Shown here: one piece after another, positions 27,635-38,158 of the stretch
Numbering within the stretch: the stretch's first letter is position 1
Layout: each line of letters begins with the position of its first letter
From: Rhizobium sp. Root1220
GTDB lineage: Bacteria > Pseudomonadota > Alphaproteobacteria > Rhizobiales > Rhizobiaceae
Reading direction: 5' to 3'
DNA: 64,000 nt
NCBI RefSeq assembly: GCF_001426265.1
Contig: NZ_LMDG01000001.1
Coordinates: forward strand, 502,450 to 566,449
The notes under the pieces: generated by a model
What the model was told of the DNA's origin: nothing
The model's input: only the letters and a program-made list of their open reading frames with translations
The model's database searches: none
Made by a program: the position numbers and the translations under genes

Positions 27635-28711
27635 TCAGGACGCCACCGGCTTGCCGTCGGCGCCGTAGGCCTGCCAGGAATTCTTCAGGCCAAGGCGTTC
27701 GATCGCACTGTTGAGATAGCGTGGCTCGAACCAGCCCTTGAGATCGACATCGCGGCGGATAAGACCATATTCTTTGCTCTTGGCGCCCTGCTCCGTATAT
27801 TGGGAGACGAGCAGATCATCGATCAGCGGCGAGTTGCGGTAGGCGAGTGTGTCGCCCTTAAAATATTCCTCGAGAATTGGGATGGCAGTGCCCGATTTGT
27901 GCCAGAGCTCGAAGAGCGCAGCGCGGTTCGGCTCGTCCGACGACCATTTTGCCGCCTTGACGAAGGCGTCGACGACACGCTGGGTGATTTCGGGATGCGC
28001 ATCGATAAACGCTTCGCGGCCGATGATACCTGCATTGCGGCCGAAGCGGGGATCGTCGCCCTTGGTCGTATAGATGACATCAGCAGCGCCCTTTGCGGCG
28101 AGATTGATGAGCTGCGTGTCGCCAAAGGCTGCATCGATATCCTTGCTGGTCAATGCGGCGACGGTTCCTGCGCTATCGAGATTGATCACCTGGACGTCAC
28201 GTTCGCTTAGCCCATGGGTTTCCAGGATCTTGATCGCCGCGAGATGGCCGTTGGTCCCACGCTGCAAAGCGATCTTGCGGCCTTTCAGGTCCTCGACCGA
28301 TTTGATGCCCGAACCCTTGGCGACTGCCAGATAGAGCGGTTTTCTCGCGCCGCTCGCCAGCAGATATTTGGTCTTCAGGCCAGTGGCCCGGCCGATCAGC
28401 GCCGGCAGATCACCCTGATATGCGAAGTCTAGCTGGTTGTTGGCAAAACCTTCGTTGACTGCCGGACCCGCGCCCTTGAAGAAGGTCCACTCGATCTTGA
28501 CGTTCGGGTCGTTGGCAAATTCCTTCTCCAGGAATTCGCCGGCGCGTGCCGTGGCTGCCGATGTACCTTCCGAATAGGGCCGGTTGTCGACGCCGATTGC
28601 CGCGTAGCCAACATGGATGACAAGGGGATCCTCAGCTCGAGCGGGCGTTGATACCGCCGCGATCAGAATGGCAAGGCCGGCGGCCAGATGTTTGAACTTT
28701 AAGGGCGTCAT
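27635..28711 (-). CDS. Sulfonate-type ABC transporter substrate-binding protein
   Basis: 358 aa. The signal peptide ends after TPARA (about residue 26). The mature part shows the SsuA/TauA/NitT pattern, with EFANDPNVKIEWTFFKGAGPAVNEGFANNQLDFAYQGD spread over about residues 64-102 and LKGRKIALQRGTNGH near residue 145. GGAG 8 bases upstream supports the start. It binds an organosulfur anion, by inference from the flavin monooxygenases in the same operon. Confidence 0.85.
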   Translation of the reverse strand: MTPLKFKHLAAGLAILIAAVSTPARAEDPLVIHVGYAAIGVDNRPYSEGTSAATARAGEFLEKEFANDPNVKIEWTFFKGAGPAVNEGFANNQLDFAYQGDLPALIGRATGLKTKYLLASGARKPLYLAVAKGSGIKSVEDLKGRKIALQRGTNGHLAAIKILETHGLSERDVQVINLDSAGTVAALTSKDIDAAFGDTQLINLAAKGAADVIYTTKGDDPRFGRNAGIIGREAFIDAHPEITQRVVDAFVKAAKWSSDEPNRAALFELWHKSGTAIPILEEYFKGDTLAYRNSPLIDDLLVSQYTEQGAKSKEYGLIRRDVDLKGWFEPRYLNSAIERLGLKNSWQAYGADGKPVAS

Positions 28712-28729
28712 GATGGTCTCCGTTGATGC

Positions 28730-29563
28730 TTATCGTGCGATGGCAATTGCAGGCCGCGGGCGAACCTGTTCGGGCATTTGGGCTGGACGCGAGACCGGGG
28801 TGCCGGCTTCGCCGGTCGCGTGAAGGCTCGTGAGCACGCGGTCCCGAACCGCTGCGGTTTCTGCGGAGGTTCGTCTGCGTGGCCGTTCCAGCGTGACGGG
28901 AACGATCTCGCGCACGCGACCCGGCCGGGGCGACATGACAACAACCCTGTCCCCGAGATAGACCGCCTCTTCCACGTCATGGGTGACGAGTACCATGGTG
29001 ACGCCTTCCTTGGCCCAGATCTCCTGAAGTTCGTCCTGAAGCCTCGCCTTGGTGATAGCGTCGAGCGCGCCGAACGGTTCATCCAGGAGAAGGACATTCG
29101 GGCGACTGACCAGTCCGCGGGCGATGCCAGCGCGTTGCGCCATGCCACCAGACAGTTGATGCGGATAGACAGTGGCAAAGCCGCCGAGCCCGACGAGTTC
29201 GAGATGCTCGCGTACGAGTTCGGCTTTGCGAGCCTTTACAAGCTTGGTGTTAAGCAGGCCGAGTGCGACGTTCTGCTCCACCGTCAGCCAGGGGAAGAGG
29301 CGAGGCTCCTGAAAGACGATGCCGCGGTTGAGACTTGGCTCGCTAACATCAGCGCCAGCGTGGCGGATCTGGCCGGCAGTTGCGGCATCGAGACCGGCAA
29401 GCAGCCGCAGTAGCGTCGATTTTCCACAGCCGCTTGCGCCGACGATCGTAACGAATTCGCCTTTTGCAACGTCGACGCTGACATCGTCGAGTGCCGTCAG
29501 CGTATCGGTTCCTATCTTGAAACGGCGCGTGACATGGTCGGCTTGAAGGTGGGAGATGCTCAT
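28730..29563 (-). CDS. Sulfonate-type ABC transporter ATPase (SsuB type)
   Basis: 277 aa from the ATG at 29563, where the family's N-terminus begins; longer in-frame starts run into the monooxygenase gene. Walker [14 protein letters not shown], signature LSGGMAQRAGIARGL, Walker B VLLLDEPFGALD, switch VTHDVEEAV. It sits between the monooxygenase and binding-protein genes. Confidence 0.9.
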   Translation of the reverse strand: MSISHLQADHVTRRFKIGTDTLTALDDVSVDVAKGEFVTIVGASGCGKSTLLRLLAGLDAATAGQIRHAGADVSEPSLNRGIVFQEPRLFPWLTVEQNVALGLLNTKLVKARKAELVREHLELVGLGGFATVYPHQLSGGMAQRAGIARGLVSRPNVLLLDEPFGALDAITKARLQDELQEIWAKEGVTMVLVTHDVEEAVYLGDRVVVMSPRPGRVREIVPVTLERPRRRTSAETAAVRDRVLTSLHATGEAGTPVSRPAQMPEQVRPRPAIAIAR

Positions 29564-29570
29564 AATGATC

Positions 29571-30923
29571 CTACTCGGCTGCAAGAGGGGCTGTGGCCGG
29601 ATGTTGGGGAACACGAAGCCCCAGATTCTGGCGAAGCGTCTTTCCTTCGTATTCGGTGCGGAATAGGCCCCGGCGGCGCAACTCCGGCAACACGAGATCG
29701 ACGAAATCACGAAGGCCGGCAGGCAGATGTGCAGGCATGACGTTGAAGCCGTCAGCCGCTCCACCGATGAACCAGTGCTGCATTTCGTCGACGATCTGGG
29801 CCGGCGTTCCAACGATCTGCCGGTGTCCGCGTGCACCGGCGATCCGAAGATAAAGCTGTCGGATGGTCAGATTTTCGCGATATGCGAGGTCGAGCAGCAG
29901 GCGTTGGCGGCTTTTGCTGGCGTTGGTTTCCGGCAAAGCCGGGACTGGTCCATCGATGGGATAGGTAGAGAGATCGACGCCGCCGGTCATACCGCTCAGC
30001 AGCGAGAGGCCGACAACAGGGTGGATCAGCTCCTGAATTTCTTCGAATTTCTCTTCGGCTTCGGCCGTCGTCCGACCGACAACCGGGAAAATGCCGGGCA
30101 TGACCTTCAGGTCTTCAGGATCTCGGCCGTACTTGCCGAAGCGGCCCTTGAGATCGGCATAGAAGGCCCGGGCATCCTCGAATGTCTGGTGGGCGGTGAA
30201 CACCACTTCCGCAGTGCGCGCCGCGAGTTCCTTGCCGGGTTCGGACGAGCCTGCCTGGACGAGGACTGGTTGCCCCTGAGGTGAGCGTGCGACATTGAGC
30301 GGCCCGCGGACCTTGAAGAACGTGCCTTTATGATTGAGGACATGCTGTTTGGCGGGATCGAAGTAGAGCCCCTTTTGCTTGTCGCGCGGAAAGGCTCCCT
30401 CCTCCCAGGTGTTCCAAAGACCGGTTACGACATCGGCAAATTCCTCGGCGCGTTCGTAACGCTCGCCGTGGGCATAATGTTCATCACGGCCGAAATTGTG
30501 CGCCTCGTGCTCGCTTGACGACGTGACCAGGTTCCACCCTGCCCTTCCGCCGCTGATATGGTCGAGGGAGGCAAACTTACGGGCGATATGGTAGGGTTCA
30601 TTGTAAGACGTCGATGCGGTCGCGACGAAGCCGATATTTCGCGTTACCGCCGCCAGTGCCGACAGAAGCGTGATCGGCTCAAACTGGGCAACATACCGGG
30701 TGGCCGTTCGGCTCAGAGCGTCGATATCCGTTCCTCGCGTGCCGACCCCATCGGCCATGAAGATAAGATCGAACTTGCCACGCTCGGCGAGCTGCGCCAG
30801 CTCAACGTAATGTGCGAAGTTGGAACCTGCGTCCGCCTGGGCATCCGGATGACGCCAGGCGGCGATATGGTGTCCGGTCGGGTAGAGAAACGCGCCGAGC
30901 CTGAGTTGGGATCTTTCGCCCAT
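29571..30923 (-). CDS. LLM-class flavin-dependent monooxygenase (NtaA/SnaA/DszA family)
   Basis: 450 aa, standard length. Motifs include AERGKFDLIFMADG (about residues 46-59), NIGFVATASTSYNEPYHIARKFASLDHISGGRAGWNLVTS over residues 97-136, and RYERAEEFADV. Such FMNH2-dependent enzymes open sulfones, sulfonates or chelators after uptake. First gene of the minus-strand operon with GGAG upstream. The exact substrate cannot be read from the sequence. Confidence 0.87.
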   Translation of the reverse strand: MGERSQLRLGAFLYPTGHHIAAWRHPDAQADAGSNFAHYVELAQLAERGKFDLIFMADGVGTRGTDIDALSRTATRYVAQFEPITLLSALAAVTRNIGFVATASTSYNEPYHIARKFASLDHISGGRAGWNLVTSSSEHEAHNFGRDEHYAHGERYERAEEFADVVTGLWNTWEEGAFPRDKQKGLYFDPAKQHVLNHKGTFFKVRGPLNVARSPQGQPVLVQAGSSEPGKELAARTAEVVFTAHQTFEDARAFYADLKGRFGKYGRDPEDLKVMPGIFPVVGRTTAEAEEKFEEIQELIHPVVGLSLLSGMTGGVDLSTYPIDGPVPALPETNASKSRQRLLLDLAYRENLTIRQLYLRIAGARGHRQIVGTPAQIVDEMQHWFIGGAADGFNVMPAHLPAGLRDFVDLVLPELRRRGLFRTEYEGKTLRQNLGLRVPQHPATAPLAAE

Positions 30924-30975
30924 TTCGATCTCCGTTCGAAGGAACGGTCAGGGTAGATCAAGAAAATAAAAGCTA

Positions 30976-30993
30976 TAGAAAAGATATTCTATT
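30976..30993. promoter_or_regulatory. Inverted repeat in the divergent organosulfur promoter region
   Basis: ATAGAA (30976-30981) and TTCTAT (30988-30993) form a perfect 6-bp inverted repeat with a 6-bp spacer in the AT-rich 169-base gap between the two divergent arms. It is a candidate site for a LysR-type or other sulfur regulator; none is encoded nearby. Confidence 0.35.
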
Positions 30994-31092
30994 TCGCACA
31001 CCTTCAAGGAACTTTTGTAGTTGGAAAGTGCCTGCTCCAGCGGGCATGTTTCCCGTCCACACTGTGATCCGTGCATTGCCAAGGAGATACGA

Positions 31093-31938
31093 ATGACTTT
31101 GTCCGCGCCCAGCACGCCGGAAAAAGACAGACTGACTGCATTGGCGGCGAGCCGGTATCGCAACGGTCAAAAGCTGTCCGCAAGCTGGAACGAGGCGCTG
31201 GATGCAATCCTCAGTCATCGCAGCGTTCGCAGCTACCTTCCGCAATCTGTGCCCGACAATATAATCGAAATCGCGGTCGCGGCGGGACAATCGGCACCAA
31301 CTTCATCGAACCTTCAGGCGTGGAGCGTGATCGCCGTCGAGGACAAGGATCTTCAGGACAGGCTGAATGCCGTCGCGGGCAACCAGCGTCAAATCACCGA
31401 GGCACCGCTTCTTCTGGTCTGGCTTGCCGATCTGGCCCGGTCGCGCGGCATTGCAACGGAGAAGGGCAGGACGGCGGATGGCCTCGATTATCTTGAGAGC
31501 TTTCTGCTCGGCGTCATCGATGCCGCGCTAGCTGCACAGAATGCCGTAGTAGCGCTCGAGTCCCTTGGCTTCGGCACCTGTTACATCGGTGCTATCCGCA
31601 ATGATCCGGAAGCGGTTTCGCGCGAATTGGGGCTGCCTGATGGGGTATTCGCGGTCTTCGGCCTGACTGTCGGATATCCCGATCCCGCCCGGCCAGCAGA
31701 CGTCAAGCCAAGGCTTTCCCAGCAAGCGGTCTTGCATCGCAATCGCTACGATCCGACGGCACATCGAGCCGCCCTCGTGGACTACAATCACGCGCTCGGC
31801 AGCTTTCAGAGAGAGCAGGCGATGCCACCGGCCGACTGGACCGAACAGGTCAGCAGCCGCATTGGCACAGAGACCGCGTTGAAAGGCAGGCACGTCCTTA
31901 AGGGCGTCATTCGCAAGCTCGGCTTCACGCTCAAGTAA
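31093..31938 (+). CDS. Nitroreductase family FMN oxidoreductase (NfsA/FRP-like)
   Basis: 281 aa from the ATG at 31093, with AAGGAG at 31081-31086. The flavin-binding start HRSVRSYLPQSVPDN and SAPTSSNLQAWSV are characteristic, and the second half has GTCYIGAIRN. Its position between the divergent DszA-type and SsuD-type monooxygenases suggests it supplies reduced FMN to them. That role is inferred. A detoxifying nitroreductase is the alternative. Confidence 0.82.
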   Translation: MTLSAPSTPEKDRLTALAASRYRNGQKLSASWNEALDAILSHRSVRSYLPQSVPDNIIEIAVAAGQSAPTSSNLQAWSVIAVEDKDLQDRLNAVAGNQRQITEAPLLLVWLADLARSRGIATEKGRTADGLDYLESFLLGVIDAALAAQNAVVALESLGFGTCYIGAIRNDPEAVSRELGLPDGVFAVFGLTVGYPDPARPADVKPRLSQQAVLHRNRYDPTAHRAALVDYNHALGSFQREQAMPPADWTEQVSSRIGTETALKGRHVLKGVIRKLGFTLK

Positions 31939-31994
31939 TCCGGTGGCCTTCATGGCGCACGAAACAGCCCATAAATCGATAAGCAGGCAGACGC

Positions 31995-33065
31995 ATGAGC
32001 AACACCTCCGAATTCCTCTGGTATATTCCAAACGATGTCAGAGCTGGTCACCGCGGCGATAGCGCGACCCTCGACCACAACAGCCTCGAAACGCTGACGG
32101 AGCAAGCCCGCGCACTTGAAGAGCACGGCTGGAAAGGCGCCCTGATCGGCACCGGCTGGGGCCGGCCGGACACGTTTACCGTTGCGGCCGCAGTGGCGGC
32201 GCGCACAACGACCTTCGAACCGCTGATCGCAATTCGACCAGGCTATTGGCGGCCCGCGAATTTTGCGTCTGCTGCGGCAACACTAGATCATCTGAGCGGC
32301 GGCCGGGTCCGCGTCAACATCGTCTCGGGTCAGGACAATCTTGCCGCCTACGGAGATAGCGAGGGCGATCAGGCACATCGCTACGCCCGCACGAAGGAGT
32401 TCATGCGCCTTGTCCGCCGTCTCTGGACCGAAGAAAACGTCACATTCTCGGGCGGCCACTTCAGCGTAGAAGGTTCGACTGTTCAGCCGCGCATCACAGA
32501 GAACGGCCACCGCCGCCATCCGAAGCTCTATTTCGGCGGCGCGTCGGACGCGGCCGAAACAGTCGCTGCGACCGAGGCCGACGTCCAGCTTTTCTGGGGC
32601 GAGCCGCGCGATGGCGTCAAGGAGCGCATAGAGCGCCTGAAGGCACTGAGCAAGAAGCTTGACCGAGACCTCGCCCCATTGGAGTTCGGCCTCAGGATCA
32701 CCACCCTCGTCAGAGACACGCGGGAAGAGGCCTGGGCCGATGCCGAGAAGAAAGTTGCGGCGATGGCGGCCGGCCAGGGAGGCACCTGGCAGGACCATCG
32801 CTTGACAGTCGCCGTCGGCCAGCGTCGCCTGCTCGAACTCCACGAACGCGGCGATGTACTCGACGACAACCTCTATACCGCGCCGGGAAAATTCGGCGGC
32901 GGCGGAGCGGGAACCACCTGGCTCGTCGGCTCGGCCGAAGACGTTGCCTCATCGCTGCGCAAGTACGAGGCGCTTGGCATCACCCATTTTGTTCTCTCGG
33001 ACACGCCTTATCTCGGGGAAATCAAGCGCCAGGGAGAGCAGCTGCTGCCGCTCATGAGAAAATAG
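31995..33065 (+). CDS. LLM-class alkanesulfonate monooxygenase-like protein (SsuD-like)
   Basis: 356 aa. SsuD-type landmarks: EFLWYIPNDV at the N-terminus, RPGYWRPANFASAAATLDHLSGGRVRVNIVSG (residues 81-112) and YFGGASDAA. It cleaves C-S bonds of sulfonates using FMNH2 and O2, releasing sulfite. It follows the flavin reductase-like gene after 56 bases. No terminator was identified. Confidence 0.86.
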   Translation: MSNTSEFLWYIPNDVRAGHRGDSATLDHNSLETLTEQARALEEHGWKGALIGTGWGRPDTFTVAAAVAARTTTFEPLIAIRPGYWRPANFASAAATLDHLSGGRVRVNIVSGQDNLAAYGDSEGDQAHRYARTKEFMRLVRRLWTEENVTFSGGHFSVEGSTVQPRITENGHRRHPKLYFGGASDAAETVAATEADVQLFWGEPRDGVKERIERLKALSKKLDRDLAPLEFGLRITTLVRDTREEAWADAEKKVAAMAAGQGGTWQDHRLTVAVGQRRLLELHERGDVLDDNLYTAPGKFGGGGAGTTWLVGSAEDVASSLRKYEALGITHFVLSDTPYLGEIKRQGEQLLPLMRK

Positions 33066-33712
33066 ACAGATGCACTGCCGGTTATCCGGTATTCTGTAAG
33101 CCAGAGGTTTGTCAAACCGAGATTGCGAGCCGCGCCACGCCGGGCATCATGGATAGAATTGATCACAAGATTCTGACCCAAGGCTAGCTTAACGCAGACA
33201 TTCACGGTCCCGACCGAACTGGAAGGCGGACCTCCACCGCGCCTTCTTGGCGCCGGGTGCATAAGCTGAGAAAGATAAATCGTCCACCAACGGGTAGCGC
33301 TTCCGGCTTCAAATGGGTCAGATTGGCCCAGCGCGTACCAGTCCATATTGAACTCGATGCACCGCTCCCGGTAGAGAACATGCCCAGCCCGCGGGTAAAC
33401 ACGCTCAATGATAACTCCCCGGACTGTGGTATTGTTGCTCTCGTATCGCGCGAAGGTACTTCGGTTGCCATCGACGCCCGGACCGGACTCTCAACTTCCC
33501 CGTTATCGACCCTCGCCACACAGATTGGCATGGAGTTATATGATGGGTTATCTAGGTGCGTGCAGGCATATTCTGGAGCTCGGCGAGAGAAAATGACGCC
33601 GGTCTCTCAACCATGCCTTTGCCGCGGGATGCGGGATGCGGGAAGTTTAGGGGTTCGAGCGTGTTACGGGAAGCAGCGACATGGGTCGCCGACAAATGGC
33701 CGCTGTTGAGTC
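33066..33712. other. Intergenic stretch, no supported gene
   Basis: About 650 bases between convergent units. A minus-strand frame around 33290-33380 has protein-like composition (RCIEFNMDWYALGQSD) but no clear start and no family I recognise, so it could be a decayed gene fragment. Confidence 0.4.
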
Positions 33713-33729
33713 GGCGCGCCCGGCGCGCC
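33713..33729. repeat. Tandem GGCGCGCC palindromes
   Basis: Two copies of the 8-bp palindrome GGCGCGCC, at 33713-33720 and 33722-33729, are separated by one C just after the rpiR-type gene's stop codon. It could act as a short GC-rich transcription block at the end of the minus-strand operon, but there is no T-tract. Confidence 0.35.
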
Positions 33730-33734
33730 GCCAG

Positions 33735-34603
33735 TCAGTCATGAAGGCCTGCTCGAAATGACCTGAAACAAGCTAGTGATTGGAGAGACCGACCGTCATC
33801 GATGACCGCGAGGTCCAAAATGACGGCGTTTGCCACCGTCATGGGGACGACAAGCGACTGAGACTCGCCTGGCTCGCCCCGCGAAACAACGATTTGGTGG
33901 TCAGGCGGGGGCTCTATCCTCGCGGCACTGTCCGTCAGGGCAAGTGTCCTAACGCCCCTCGCGGCGGCGACGTGGCGCACTTCTCGAACGATCGATGGTG
34001 AGTTTCGAAAGGCCAAGATCCACAGAACGTCGTCTTTGGAAAGGCCGTGTAACACCTCAGGCAACTGATGCATCGAGCTCCCAATATCGACGGCGTCGTA
34101 ACCTGATCGGACCAACCTGAGTGCAATGAGCGACGACAGGGCCGAGGAATGTCCGCGCCCTATGATGTAGATGCGACGACGGCAATCACGCAGGCTCTCG
34201 GCAAATGCGCGAATGTCGGCGTCGGAAATGCTGGCTCTCAGGCGCTCCAGAGCGGAGATCTCGCTGTCGAGGATGGATGCGAGAAGGCCGCCTTCCTCCG
34301 CCCGCACCAAACGGGCCGCCATGCGAGCAGCGGAACTTTCGAAGTCGTTGCCTCCGTCCCGCAAGCTGCTTTGCAGGAACGCCCGGAACTCAGGATAGCC
34401 TTTGAAGCCCAGACGCCGGGCAAGCCGGACAGCCGAGGCGGGATGTACGCCCGCGCGAGACGACACGTCCGTTCCGTTTTCCATTGCCGCGCGTATCGGA
34501 TCACGAATCATGACGTCAAGGAGACGGGTATCGGCTGCGGTTAGTCGCGAGGAATTGCGGTTTATCAGATCGCTCAGCAGCAAGGGCGACGCGAGGGTAT
34601 CCT

Positions 34604-34607
<4 letters not shown>
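33735..34607 (-). CDS. MurR/RpiR family transcriptional regulator
   Basis: 290 aa. The N-terminal HTH_6 region runs through about residue 80 ([24 protein letters not shown]). The C-terminal SIS sugar-phosphate domain starts near residue 135 ([14 protein letters not shown]). It overlaps the ATPase gene by 4 bases, so it is the sixth and last gene of the uptake operon. It probably senses glycerol-phosphate or a related phosphosugar and controls that operon. The ligand is inferred. Confidence 0.87.
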
Positions 34608-35667
<1,060 letters not shown>

Positions 35668-35671
<4 letters not shown>

Positions 35672-36417
35672 GCCTTGCCTCCGGCATGGAATTCCTCACG
35701 CACGGCTATCGCGAGGGAAGGGCGGTCCGTGGTGAACACTTTGGTCCCCAGTTCCAGGGCCTTTTGTATCTGGTCACGCGTATGGGCTGCCCAGCAACCG
35801 AAGTGCAGGCCCGCCTCAGTCACGAATTTTGTCAATTCCTTGTCCGCCGTGTCGATATGAACACCGATCTCGGGGATGTCATGCAACTTGCAGAGCTCGA
35901 CAATGCCCCTTGGACCAATCTGCTTGAGGACCGGAGGGCTTACAAGCCAGAGCAACGGACGGTCGGTGGCCTTAGACAGATCGTCGATCGACTCGACCAG
36001 AAATGATGAGAACGTCGTCCGCTCAAGCATCGATTGCCGCTCAAGCAGCGATACGACTTGTCGCACGAATCCCTGGTAAGGGAGGCCGTCGACGCTCGGT
36101 TTGATTTCGCATCGTAAGTTGACGTGGCTGTCTGAATAAAGCGCACAGAGCTCATCCAGGGTCAGGGGATGACCGCCTGAGCTGTACTTGATCGTTGCCT
36201 GGCGCACCTGGTCCAGTGTCATACTTGCGATCGCGCCGCACATGTCGGTGGTCGCGTCGAGGGTCGCGTCGTGATGGACGACGATATTGCCATCGGACGT
36301 CGGATGGACGTCGAATTCGACCTCGTCCAGCCTCATTCTTGCAGTTGCGGCGAATCCTTGTGGCGTGCTGTCGCCGAATTCGAGAGTGCCACCACGATGG
36401 GATGCTATGCGCGTCAT
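35668..36417 (-). CDS. Glycerophosphodiester phosphodiesterase (GDPD, UgpQ-like)
   Basis: 249 aa, no signal peptide, so cytoplasmic. The catalytic motif is intact: H7-R8 in ASHRGG, E34 and D36 in EFDVH, H48-H49-D50 in VHHDATLD, and Glu in CEIKPS. It hydrolyses glycerophosphodiesters to sn-glycerol 3-phosphate and an alcohol. Location between permease and ATPase genes implies it acts on the imported compound. Confidence 0.9.
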
Positions 36418-36433
36418 TTCAGCGTTGTCCTTG

Positions 36434-37243
36434 TCATTTTACAGCGCCCATGGTGATGCCGCGCACGAGGTGGCGTTCAACCATGAGGAAACCAAGAAGA
36501 ACCGGGAGGATGGTGATCGTCGACGCCGCCATCACGAGTGGCCAGTCAACGAGGCCCTCGCCTGGATTGATACGATAGAGGCGGGCGAGACCGATCTGGA
36601 GGGTGTAGAGGTCTTGCTTGCCGACGGCGACCAGAGGCCAGATGTAGCTGTTCCACTCGGTCATGAAGATGTAGAGCGCCATCGACGCGATCGCCGGACG
36701 TGAAAGTGGCACGATGATACGCCAGAGGACCTTCGACGGCGTCGCGCCGTCCATGTAGGCGGCTTCGTCCAATGCTTTCGGGATGCCGCGGATATACTGC
36801 CGGAGAAAGAACGCCGCAAAACCGTTCGAGATCGCCGGCAGAATCAGCCCAGCATAGCTGTCGAGCAGGCCAACCTTGGCCAGCGTAAGATAGTTTGGGA
36901 TGAGGGTGATGTGGCTCGGGATCATCAAGGTGGCGACGGTCGCGGCGAACAGAAAGTTTCCGCCCCGAAAGTTGAACCGCGCGAAGGCATAGGCCGCCAT
37001 AGTCGCAAGCGTAATGCCGAGAACTGTGACGAGACCAGAGACGATGATGCTGTTGAGCAGGTAGCGCGCAAAGTTGAACTCGCCAAATGCGCGTGTGTAG
37101 TTGTCTACCGTGAAGCTCACCCCGCCGCTGTAGACGGCGTCAACCGTTTGGAATGACATCCAGATCGAATAGAGCACTGGCGATAGAAAGAGGACGCCGG
37201 CTACGAGCGCGAGGAGGGCAATCAGTGGATTGTCAGGCTTCAT
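36434..37243 (-). CDS. ABC transporter permease (UgpE type)
   Basis: 269 aa with six membrane segments, the EAA loop DEAAYMDGATPSKVLWRIIVPL (near residues 158-179) and the C-terminal RHLVRGITMGAVK. The ATG at 37243 overlaps the UgpA-type gene by 11 bases. Confidence 0.9.
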   Translation of the reverse strand: MKPDNPLIALLALVAGVLFLSPVLYSIWMSFQTVDAVYSGGVSFTVDNYTRAFGEFNFARYLLNSIIVSGLVTVLGITLATMAAYAFARFNFRGGNFLFAATVATLMIPSHITLIPNYLTLAKVGLLDSYAGLILPAISNGFAAFFLRQYIRGIPKALDEAAYMDGATPSKVLWRIIVPLSRPAIASMALYIFMTEWNSYIWPLVAVGKQDLYTLQIGLARLYRINPGEGLVDWPLVMAASTITILPVLLGFLMVERHLVRGITMGAVK

Positions 37244-38102
37244 AGTGAACCCTCCGGCCGATGATACGAGACTTCAGGAGCGCCAGAGCAATCAGGAGAA
37301 TGAACAGCAGGACAGCGAGGGCCGAACCCCGTCCGATGTCAAACAGCACGAAACCAATTTCATAGAGAAGGTTGACCAGCATGTCGGTCGACCCGGCGGG
37401 TCCACCATGGGTCATCACGTCGACGATGGTGAAGACTTGGAACGCCTCGATCACCGATATCACCAGCAAAAAGTAGGTCGTCGGCATGACCAGCGGCAAG
37501 GTGACCCGGCGGAAGACACGCAGCCACTTGCCTCCGTCGATTGCAGCGGCATCGTAGAGCTCCCGTGGAATTGCCTGAAGGCCAGCAATGTAGATGACGA
37601 CGTCATATCCAAGCTGTTTCCAGGTGTTGACGAAGATAAGCACCCAGAGAGCCAGGTGGGGCTCCTGCAGCCACTGAACCCTGCCGAGACCGATTTTGAC
37701 CAGGAGGGCGTTGACCATTCCATAGTCGGTCGCGAATACCCAGGAGAAAACAACGCCGATGGAGACGGTCGAGGTCACCGACGGCAGAAACAGTGCGCCG
37801 CGAAGAAGTCGTGAGGAAACGTTCTCTCGCGCCAGGAAGCTGGCGATCACGACCGCGAGCCCCAGGCGCAGTGGAACGGAGAGGATGGTGAAGAGCGCGG
37901 TGACTCGCAGGGAGTTCCAAAGCTCACTAGACGAGAGCAGTTGCTCGTAGTTGCGCAGGCCGACGAATGGCATGTCGGGGGACAAGAAGTTCCACTGCCT
38001 GAAGCTCAGATCCAGACTCATTATGATCGGAATGTACGTAAATACCGCGATGAAGAGCATCAGCGGCGCTACGAATAGATACGGAGTGAGTTTGCGAAAC
38101 AT
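37233..38102 (-). CDS. ABC transporter permease (UgpA type)
   Basis: 289 aa from the ATG at 38102, where the first membrane segment (YLFVAPLMLFIAVF) follows at once. A TTG 7 codons upstream is the alternative but lies within a stem-loop. The EAA loop is DAAAIDGGKWLRVFRRVTLPL. No strong ribosome-binding site is visible, so the start is not certain. Confidence 0.88.
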   Translation of the reverse strand: MFRKLTPYLFVAPLMLFIAVFTYIPIIMSLDLSFRQWNFLSPDMPFVGLRNYEQLLSSSELWNSLRVTALFTILSVPLRLGLAVVIASFLARENVSSRLLRGALFLPSVTSTVSIGVVFSWVFATDYGMVNALLVKIGLGRVQWLQEPHLALWVLIFVNTWKQLGYDVVIYIAGLQAIPRELYDAAAIDGGKWLRVFRRVTLPLVMPTTYFLLVISVIEAFQVFTIVDVMTHGGPAGSTDMLVNLLYEIGFVLFDIGRGSALAVLLFILLIALALLKSRIIGRRVHYEA

Positions 38103-38116
38103 CGTATGGGAATCGC

Positions 38117-38145
38117 CCGGCAAGCAGGAAGCATCCTGCTGCCGG
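38117..38145 (-). promoter_or_regulatory. Stem-loop between binding-protein and permease genes
   Basis: CCGGCAAGCAGGA (38117-38129) pairs with TCCTGCTGCCGG (38134-38145) over 12 bp with one bulged A and a 4-nt loop. It lies in the 56-base gap after the binding-protein stop on the minus strand. Same position and probable role as the stem-loops at 2820 and 13249. Confidence 0.6.
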
Positions 38146-38158
38146 ACCCTTTGTGAGA

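Noticed and set aside
33202-33531. Minus-strand protein-like segments in the 33 kb gap
   Set aside because: Two overlapping frames look partly protein-like but have no start site, no recognisable domain and no continuity. Mentioned only as a possible decayed fragment.
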